A DNA stretch of 64,000 bases from Trichobilharzia regenti (Eukaryota; Platyhelminthes; Trematoda; Strigeidida; Schistosomatidae), in contig OX235267.1 of NCBI GenBank assembly GCA_944472135.2, positions 23,419,452-23,483,451 of the forward strand, in the 5' to 3' direction. Both the position numbers and the translations under genes were made by a program. This document shows positions 34,101-42,500 of the stretch, in pieces. The notes beneath the pieces are model-generated. The model saw only the letters and a list, made by a program, of their open reading frames with translations. It did not search any database and was not told the origin of the DNA. Each line of letters opens with the position of its first letter. Position 1 is the first letter of the stretch.

Positions 34101-36101
34101 TCAAGCCACTAGCTTGGAGCCCTATGTTCCACTGGGGAACGTAAAGGAAAAAAATAGGCAGCTACTAATACTTAAAGACGGATTATTTTTACAGGATCGA
34201 TCAGAAGCTGACATCAGTTAGAGAACCCTTGGAAAGCCTGGAAGTACTGTACAGCTGTTTCGTCCTAGATTGGGACTCGTCGTCAGGACGCACGCACCGG
34301 GGTTCGAACCCAGCACCTCCCGGTTACAAGGCGAGCTCGTAGCCCATCCAGACCCGGTCCAATGGTCTATAAATTCTTACTTCTGCCAATTCGTGATATA
34401 CATATAAGGCGCAACCGCCAGCCAGTGTGATAGGCAAGTAAATGTCCTCTTCCCTGACTATGTCGACACCAACGGTTATAACTTCTCACAAGAACCCCAG
34501 GTAACCTCCGGTATAGGGCCAGTCCCAACAGATTAATTATCAAATGTAACCAATCAAATTCCTGCAAACGATTAATTTTTAGTAGAAAGTCAATGTAAAC
34601 AGATTTTTTATGAAACATTCAGTTTCAGAATTCATCAGTAGTAACCGCTACTACAGTAGATTGGATAATTCGACAAACAACGCGCAATGAGGAAACAGGC
34701 ATAAAATGGACTCACACAAAACAAGAACTTGGAGGATCTGGACTTCGCCGATGACATATATATGTCTGATTTCCCACAAACTGGAAGATATGCAAGCGAA
34801 AATCAACAAGCTGACCAAAGAAGAAGCATCAAAGATAGGACTTCAAGTGAACATAGATAAAACAGAGGTGATGAAGATTCCTGGCCAACACCAACATCAA
34901 CAACAACAGACAACAATCAGCCAGCATAAATGGGAGGAACCTGAAAGAAACAACCTCCTTCACTTACCCACCTACCTGGGAAGCATCGTTTCAACTACAG
35001 ACGGAACTGACGAGGATATCAAAGCTAGAATCGGTAAAGCAAAACAAGCTTTCATTACTCTCAAATCTGTGTGGAGGTCAACATCACTCAGCATCAAAAA
35101 TAAGATCCGGATCTTCAACTCCAATGTGAAGTCAGTGCTACTATACGGAAACAAACAGGCAGGAAGAAATGGAGATGGATTGTCCATACGCTGAGGAAAC
35201 AAAACATCAAGTGACATCACTAGACAAGCCATCGCTCGAGTGGAACCCGAAAGGAAAGCGGCGAGTGGGTCGTCAGTGTGAGGGTGACTTGGAGGAGGTC
35301 ATGTGAAGAGGAGATGAAAGCATGTGGGCAGACTTGGAGCGGGGTGAAAAAGTTGGCAGAAAACCGAAGGCAATGGAGACGCGCAGCTGAAGCCCTATGT
35401 TCCTCTAGGAATTAAAGGACATAATAATAATAATAATAATAACAATAATAATATGAGTATCCACTTCACAACCGACAAATGGTAAGTCTCGCAGGCCACC
35501 ACTTTTCATAACAACTTCAGGATGCATGATAGAAATCCGAACTTGCCTAATATGACTTGAGTGACCGGATTATATCATAAGTCATCATACCACAGAAGTA
35601 GGTAGTAAACTAGAATATACAAACCCTCATGCAACAACTGTTTTTCAGAATCCATATGTTTTAGCTTGAATACGGTTGCAGAGAAGGTAAGAAAATATGA
35701 TGAGTGAAAGGCTCCTTATCCATTCTTTAATGAATTTTCCGTAGATATGTGAACAACATTCCCTAACTTGGAATTAGCAGTGTGTGTTACCCTGATTCTT
35801 GATAATTATATTAATCCTTATAAAGTTCTATTTGATTTTATTTAATTCAATACACTCAAGATATAAAAGCTACCAATTAACGAAGAAAACTTGTATGCTT
35901 TCTGAAATGTATTTAGGTTCTTGCAAACAAATCTCTGAAACGTGTACATTTCATCCATACAACCAGTGCTGTGGAAGATTAGTGTGTGAATGGTTACACG
36001 GGCCTGAAGGTAACTGTATGCCATGCTTTCGTAGAGGCCACTTATGTTACAAGAATGAACATTGTTGTCTCAAGCGTTGCCATTACTTTGTATGTGTCTA
36101 A
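28173..36101 (+). CDS. Secreted double-knottin cysteine-rich peptide, gene 3 (two exons, 83 aa)
   Basis: Exon 1 (28173-28239) encodes 22 residues ending in a hydrophobic stretch that fits a signal peptide. Its donor is a strong G|GTAAGT, phase 1. Exon 2 (35917-36101) follows an ATTTAG acceptor and ends in TAA. The mature part has 12 cysteines in two knots: C-x6-C-x7-CC-x4-C-x9-C, x2, C-x6-C-x5-CC-x3-C-x4-C. The first knot has exactly the spacing of the single knot of gene 1, and the second exactly that of gene 2, which ties the three genes together. The 7.7 kb intron holds PLE, RTE and SINE fragments. A reading frame that runs into exon 2 from 35799 is an intron read-through, not the true start. 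Secretion is inferred; the target is unknown. Confidence 0.78.
28525..28605 (-). mobile_element. tRNA-derived SINE head fragment
   Basis: Complement of TGCGTCGGTGGCACAAC and the following TAGAGTGCTCACAG, the start of the SINE head family; body missing. A (TATG)n run is attached. Confidence 0.5.
28630..29130 (+). mobile_element. PLE 3' fragment with GIY-YIG nuclease
   Basis: FNGDVASGLSRVVKRTYSAA, FSNRPIMLAHAKDKLPNC and CSY, then in the next frame GYIGRTTRQVKKRTNEHLP (28855-28920): an intact YIG and the first catalytic Arg region of PLE endonucleases. The end (LRIRLLQIAEF, IQKKF) is decayed. It lies in the gene 3 intron. Confidence 0.75.
29574..30613. repeat. 283-bp inverted repeat flanking a PLE remnant
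   Basis: Left arm 29574-29856 and right arm 30332-30613 are near-perfect reverse complements (GAAAACAAAACGCGTAGATC against GATCTACGTGTTTTGTTTTC at the outer ends; GAATAG against CTATTC at the inner ends), with only scattered changes and different (AT)n lengths. The 475-base centre carries a - strand PLE nuclease end. The arms resemble the PLE terminal-repeat segments near 0.9 and 53.6 kb. Confidence 0.88.
30015..30331 (-). mobile_element. PLE nuclease 3' fragment between inverted arms
   Basis: On the - strand: ARYIGRSTRILSKRIQEHCPAW, then RKGNSGAIRSAIIEHLVNTDH and RFRLLCIAEALAIHTEKLELC. This is an intact-looking GIY-YIG nuclease end that starts exactly at the inner edge of the right arm, so the RT part was lost when the arm joined. 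Confidence 0.8.
30840..31075 (+). mobile_element. PLE nuclease 3' fragment
   Basis: Reads LYKAPDGFCRILRLRFAIITE and ALALKVFQP, the RLR..I.EALAI..L.P end of PLE nucleases, with a frameshift before it (HLIDLVDTDHS). Confidence 0.55.
31320..33400 (-). mobile_element. RTE-like family A, scrambled copy
   Basis: Same 3' end as the 9.95-12.17 kb element (shared GTGTGCTACATGGAGTGGGA on the - strand), a C-terminal part, a jump at about 32410 to an endonuclease piece (32654-32410: VLGGDFNDQVGKLG, RTDNGVRLLQFF), and then RT pieces (FRPGRV-like, FLEVKASFDP-like) to 33230. The order differs from a full element, so it is rearranged. A SINE with its own target duplication is nested at 31963-32184. Confidence 0.75.
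31952..32195 (-). mobile_element. tRNA-derived SINE, type 1, with 11-bp target duplication
   Basis: The 11-base repeat ACCTCAATATT flanks the insert (31952-31962 and 32185-32195). On the - strand: GGCATAGCGATTAGGACGC head, GGGGTTCGATCCC B-box, body with CCTTTACCTCGCTAAGCCAG, and end CCTATGTTCCACTGGGGAAC followed by an A-rich tail. The uninterrupted target sequence is visible in the related RTE copy at about 10472-10496. Confidence 0.88.
33401..33945. other. Gene 3 intron, no feature seen
   Basis: Short random frames only. Confidence 0.3.
33951..34165 (+). mobile_element. tRNA-derived SINE, type 1
   Basis: Head CGTCGGTGGTATAGCGGTTAG, body CCTTTACCTCGCTAAGCCAG, end CCTATGTTCCACTGGGGAAC plus A-run. 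The B-box segment is deleted (GGCCGGCGCACTCC follows directly). AGGCAGC occurs on both sides and may be part of a target duplication. Confidence 0.8.
34195..34565 (-). mobile_element. S-alpha-type SINE with hammerhead-like core
   Basis: On the - strand: GCTACGAGCTCGCCTTGTAA, B-box GGGTTCGAACCCC, then GACGAGTCCCAATCTAGGACGAAAC at about 34245-34269. The box upstream has GACGA where CTGATGA is expected. The unit begins on the - strand with a segment resembling the complement of the family tail. Confidence 0.7.
34645..35450 (+). mobile_element. RTE-like family B, 3' fragment (copy 3)
   Basis: Frame 34706-35194 with LEDMQAKINKLTKEE, GLQVNIDKTEVMKI, YLGSIVSTTDGTDEDIKARIG, SVLLYG, then a deletion to the RRKWRW region and WRRSCEEEMKACGQTW; (AAT)n tail. 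It shares its 5' start (CAGTAGATTGGATAAT) with the copy at 13.37 kb. Confidence 0.85.
35451..35916. other. Gene 3 intron end, no feature seen
   Basis: Ends with the ATTTAG acceptor of knottin exon 2. Nothing else recognised. Confidence 0.3.
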
Positions 36102-36172
36102 AATCCATCCAGTGGACTATCTTTGAAATATTGTCAACACAATACACATGTATTAGCATTCCTATGCTTATA

Positions 36173-36178
36173 AATAAA
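36173..36178 (+). terminator. Poly(A) signal of knottin gene 3
   Basis: AATAAA 72 bases after the stop of gene 3, matching the spacing seen after gene 1. Confidence 0.55.
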
Positions 36179-36179
36179 A

Positions 36180-36531
36180 TTGATCAAGTTGCACTATCAT
36201 TCTAACAGGAACCAGAGAATTGTTCAGTAGTCTCTCCAATCAAATTCTTAATATCGTAAGAAACCATCAAGATTTGAGTCAGCATGATTAACTAACGAAA
36301 AACTGAGTCCCTAATGAACGTCAAAAGTGAAAATGTTAAGATCACACCTCTAAGCACTTTATACTACAGATATTATACAAATTGAATCATCAGGACACGT
36401 TTGCAAACGTTAACAAATAACATAGATATAACAGTAGAAAATCCATCAAATAAAGCAGACAAGTAAATAAAATAATTAAAAATATAAGCCTTTTATGTAC
36501 AAAATATCTTTTTTTTCTGGTCTGTATAGAA
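36180..36531. other. Convergent intergenic gap between knottin gene 3 and EXOSC2
   Basis: Only about 350 bases separate the poly(A) signal of gene 3 and the stop of EXOSC2. No feature seen. Confidence 0.35.
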
Positions 36532-39500
36532 TTAATAGTTCGACTTCAGTTTAGCTTGTACAAGAGAAACAAGACGATGAGCAACTTCTGGATGAAGAAG
36601 ACGTGCAATACGATTATGAACTTTGTTACCTGAAAGGCTACTGCTGATATCAGTCTCAAATTCCATTTGATATTCATCGTCCTCATCTTCATTTTGTTGA
36701 TCAGCTAACCAACTGGCTTCACATGCACTAAGCACACTTGTTTCCCATACTGGCATACCATTATGTGTCAACGCCAATATACAATTGCGTACACGACAAA
36801 CTGCAATACGTTCAGCTAACAATTCAGTTTGATTAGACATACTTTCATCTACTTCAACTGGTGCTGATAAACCAAGACCAATATCCATAGCTCTTGCAGG
36901 ACCTGTCCAAGCATATCCATTACAGCCAAGAATAAGACCAACAGAAATAACTTCATCTGATCCTGATGTTAAACAACTGTCTAGTGTATTAGTTCGTGGA
37001 ACTGCTAAACGATGTCTATGAATTTTCTGTCGTTTGATAAGACTTGGTGGAATATGCAACAAGCAACCACCTCCCAATTTACCAGTCCTAGTACCTGGCA
37101 TATGAAGTTGTAATGTACCATCTTTGTAAACTTCGTGGACTTCAGCAACAATAAGATCACCCTCCTACAAAGACAATCATTAAAAATGTGTGGGATGAAA
37201 ATGTAACATTTTAATGACAACTGTAACTAGAAACTCGCTGAAATGTAGAGTGCGCCAGACAGTTGTCAACACTGAACAGTATATCGCTCAAACTTACTTC
37301 AAAGTCTCAGGTGTATTTCATGCTTTTCAATCACTGATGAATTGATAAGAATTTCGCCACCTTATATGAATAATGCCTAGTGCCGGCTGTTGATCGCAAT
37401 ACATAAAGCATCCCGTATGAACAACCTAGACTCGGTATTTTTCAGATATCACTTTGTAATACAATCATATACACAGGGTAGCTGAAAAGCAAGAAATCAA
37501 TATGATGACTACTCCTAACTTAGCTATTGTTTTATCTCCAACATTATTAAGTTCATCGTATACAGACCCTATAAGCTGTTTAGCTGGTACACTATTTGAA
37601 CACGCATTAATTGAATTATTAATAAAGCATTGTGCTTATCTATTACCACCAAGTGGTCGATGGTATACAACACCAAGACCAAATGAATCAATTGATGGTG
37701 TTATGCATTCACCATCACATCGTCATAGTCAAATTATTACTACTACTAGTTCGATGACCAGTAAAACACCAACAACACCAGCAACATCAGTTCCAGTATC
37801 ACCGCCTAGTATATCAACTTCATATAAAAAATGGAGTTTTTTACGAAGTCGTTCATCAACAGATACTCGTCCAATGCCAACTTTATCACCGATACCACCC
37901 TAATGAATGAATGAATGATTTAGGTGAATAAATCAATTTCAATTATATAGAATATCACATCTTCAACTACCTATTCTTATTGTTATTATTATTTTTTTCC
38001 TTTTTATACCAAGGTTTCTTTTCTTACACATTCCGTAATAGTCTTGGATGCTTTTATAAACTTCTTTCTCTTATCTTAATTTCATACAGATACACCTCGG
38101 TGGCATAGCGCGGCATACCACGCTTGCCGACCATGTACATGGTCCGGAGTTCGATCCTCCGGCCACCGACGCACTCCTCCTTTACCTCGCTAAGCCAGTT
38201 ATAAAGCTGGTAAAGAGAGAAGGTTAGGCATGAGGCTAGCAACCTCATCCTGTAAAAATAAACACCACCGCTACAGAAACTTCAAGCCTCCAGCTTGAAA
38301 CCCTATGTTCCACTGGGAACGCGTGAAGGAAAACAAAAACTTTGTAATACAATCAATATCCCATTTAAAGTATCTACTTGAAGAAGATTGAAAAAGTTTA
38401 TTTTTATGGGGGGATGAGTGTGCGATATCAGTTATTCGATGATTGAAAGCAATTCGTGGGAAGTCTTGGACCTAGGTTTCAGGCAAGCTGGCACTCGTCA
38501 GCAAGCCGTATCTGTAACCTTGAAGGAACTCATGTCCCTTCTGAGATTCGAACCAGTGTCACCAAGTGCTGCAGTCACAAACAACCCCTTTTATGCTACT
38601 GAATTAATAGTTACATGTATTTCTGTTTTGAGGAAAACTTACGTATTATATTCTTCAAAACTTTAGAATAATTCAGTTATTACATGAAAACAGTCTGATT
38701 GTATTTCAGTACAAAAGCCAATCAACACGAATGTTTTTATTTAACACTTAATGAACATAACGCATCTTTGATTGGACACCAACTAGTATCATGCGTCGAG
38801 TTCGGTGATTCGTGCAGACTGAATTCTGTCAGTCAAGTTTGCGACGCAGCCACTATTCGACCATCTAATAATAACAATTCAGAGTGCAACGTGATGGTGA
38901 GACACCTAGACTGCTGGGCACATTACGAACTTGACTGACAATTCAGTCTGGACTAAACAAGGGACTAGTCACACTACACTAGTTACTAACCAGTGTCCAA
39001 TCAAAGATATCATAGTTATCTATGACAAGCTGACGGATGCCACGGAAATCCTTATTCGAACAAATACAATAGAAAAAGTATGTCGTTGATATATATGTGA
39101 AAGAAAATAATGACTGTTTGCCATTTTCATGTCTACTGATAACTCGCCGACATAATGGGTCAATAAGACTTGTCTACAGGAAGCCGACCTGAATGGGACA
39201 GTATCCAAGCTACCATAGTTTCTGTTTACTCCAGCATAAAAGAGTGTTAGTCAAATGTGTCAAGACGCATTCAGCACATACATACATAAGATACCATTGA
39301 AGAAATAGGATACATTATGAAAAGACTACTAGATAATAACAATCCTCTGAAATTCATTAAACGATAAAGGAACACAAATCAAAGGGTTCTACCAGTACAG
39401 TCAGCTCCAAAAGGGGGGTAACTTAGGTAACTTTGCCGTTCAGGTGTGATCGACAAAGTCTGGTCACTCAGCAAAGACTCCAACACGTACTACGCAGCTA

Positions 39501-42500
39501 AGCTCCTTTTCATAGGAAAAACAAGATTCATTTTATTCTGTAAACCGTTACAAAAATTGGACAAGTATAGAAATATAAGGAGGACTCATCAATCTCTACT
39601 GGTTAGAGCTGTCGAATACACTCCCGAGTGTCTGTAGAAGCAAATGATATCATCCAACTCAAGTGGCCCTGTATATAGATGCCCCTAACGTCATCTATTG
39701 AGAAGTACACCATAGAGATGGGTCAAATAATTGATTCTTATAGTGTCTTTAAACCCATACATAAGATGATTTTGGTTCATATTCGTCGAAGCCATAGCCA
39801 TAAAAAGGTCTAAACCTGTTTTGCGCGTTTGAAAATTTTCCATTATGATCATTATTTTAAACCTGACTTGGTATTCCATTTGTAAAACCAAGGTTCATTT
39901 TACACAAAAAAATTTCTATCCTCTTTTCTTAACTCATTTTGCTCTCTCATCTCTGATCGTGACCAGTCAACACTGACCCAGATTGGCAAAATTGTTATTC
40001 CTTATGCTCTGTCACCTTCTATACAGATGAGTATGACATGTACGTGTGTGATCAGAATGCCCGAAATGTTTGGTGCAAATACATCACATGTCTTAGGATA
40101 ATCACATCTTATTGTTTCATCAAAGTAGTTCCGCACCAGTGTGCGTCAGTGGTTCAGTGATAGAATGCTCGCCAACCAAGCACGTGATCCGGGGTTCAAA
40201 TCTTGACCAACACACTCTTATAAACCTTCCTTAACCGGTAGTAAGACCGGGAAAGACGGGAGTTTGGGCAGAGGCTAGAAACCTCACCCCACAAAACAGA
40301 ATAACACCAGAGCTACTGAAACTTCAAAGCTCAACATCTGAAGCCTTATGTCCCACCCGAAATACAAAGGAATGAAATCCTACGAGAAAGTTAAATTCTG
40401 TATCATAATTATGGATCCTGACAGTTACATACGGTATATTTTGTACATCTCTCCTTACAATATGAAATAACCAGTCGTACATAAGTATAAGGTTTCTACT
40501 ATTTATTACTACAAAACAAGAGAGACAGTAAAATACATCTTTATTACTTTACTACAACACTATTTCAGCCTCACACAAATACAAATAGGATCAGAATACT
40601 AGTTTTTCTCAAAGTGTAGCAAGATACCGAAATAACTCGATTATGAGGGACTAGAAATTTAAAAACCACACTCTCGCATATCAAGTTATGAGGTACACCT
40701 ATTGCGTGACAGATAATGCTACTACCTGACTTCTGAAATACTCATAGTTAGGGTAAACGCATAAATGAATTAGGGGCAAGACATATCCGAGATTTATGGC
40801 ATACATGGACACATATACATTTTAGTCGCACACAGAGGCCACCCCCATTCTCAGGGAGCGATTTTAGCGGAAACAGAATTAGACAAAGAATATGTTACGA
40901 GTAGTGAGGTCAAACCATGGTATCAGTTTGTGAAGCTACTGTTGCATTAAACCACATAAATGAGTTGGTCGGTTGGGATTTTCAGGATCTTGAGAATAAC
41001 TGCATATAAATATTTTTTATTTTATTTTATTTTTTTATTTTTGATAACAGCTTGATTCCACACTGTATTTTTGGTACAAGTATGGAATTCTCAGCGTGGA
41101 TATCGGTAGCCCAAGTTTCGCAGGCCGACCATAGATATCAGGTGTGCGTCGGCGTGGGCTCGAACCCCGGACCACGTGCATGGTCGGCGAGAGTCCTAAC
41201 CACTGTGCCACCGACGCACAGAAAAGTATGAAAATCTTTCATAACAGAGCCGACATATCTATATCATATCACTTGTCAGACTCTGAACATCTTCGCTAAT
41301 CTGACTTATCTGTTTTCTGTACTTTATTGACCTTAAGCAGCTGATGTAACACAATGAAAAGTTTTACGCCATCATAACGTTGGTCACCTACGAGCTGAAC
41401 TTATAGTACTGAAGATTCATAGATAACTCTAGGAAATAGCTGTTTAATAAGGGATAACATGAACCAGAGTGACACTTTTTTCGCCTAGAAAGGCAGGAAT
41501 GATTAGGAGACAGGCCACTAGGTTATTTCTCCCGTAGTAACAATATTAGAATTCAAAAAGGTCGATAATGGGTACTATCACTAGATCTTTTTGTTGCTGA
41601 AATCTACTCGAATGCAAGTAAATGCAATGAGTTTTTATAATCGTTAATGCCATACAGTATTTACTTAACATTGTTCCTTGTGACCGTGAGTACTAACAAC
41701 GACTAAATCCTACGGAATCTACTTTATCAATGACAGGTTACTAATACCGTTGAACACATTGTATTATGTATTATACTGGATTTTGCGTTAAAAAAAACTT
41801 AGGAAAATAAAAATGTGGTCAAGGATATTTACGGTGACTACTAGTACAAAACTGAAAAATATATACCTTCATAAAAGATCTCATCGCTCGTTCATCATCT
41901 TCCGATTTTCGACGAAGTTCGCCTCCAGGCAGTTTCACATTAGCCAAAGCTAAGTTAGCCAGGAGAGCAGAATTTACGTCAACACGCCAGCGACGTTGGT
42001 CAACCTTATATGAGGAGACAACAGAAAAAAAGGCGCATAAGCACATAATTCATTAAACATACTTTAAGCGTACTTTTTGGACTAATAAAATAACCAAAAC
42101 ACTAGTTATAAAAATCCACATTTATTGGAGCTAATGTATTCAAAAATAAAACGTCACATGATTCGACCAATAACTGCTTTACTATACTATACTGCTTGAC
42201 TTTTTTTAATAACACACCACCAAAAAATATCAAAAGAATGTCTTAACTTTGTTTTGGTTTTTTCCAAAAATAAATTTTTACGACCTTTAAAAGATTTATA
42301 CCGTATGGATAAAATTCATGACAGTTGAGTAAACGTATCACTTGGTACAAAGTCCAACTCTTTACTTACTCATCTTCACTTGCTTTGGGTGTCTCCTTAG
42401 AAACCACTAAAATACTGCAAACACAAGTCACATATATTTTTCCCCATTCTTCCAACAACTACAAGGATATTGATGCCTCCAAAGCCTCAGGATGGTCGGG

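Noticed and set aside
35799..36101. A single-exon cysteine-rich gene starting at the upstream ATG
   Set aside because: The N-terminal part is AT-rich intron read-through with no proper signal-mature join; an ATTTAG acceptor at 35916 and the phase-1 pattern of genes 1 and 2 place the start in the exon at 28173.
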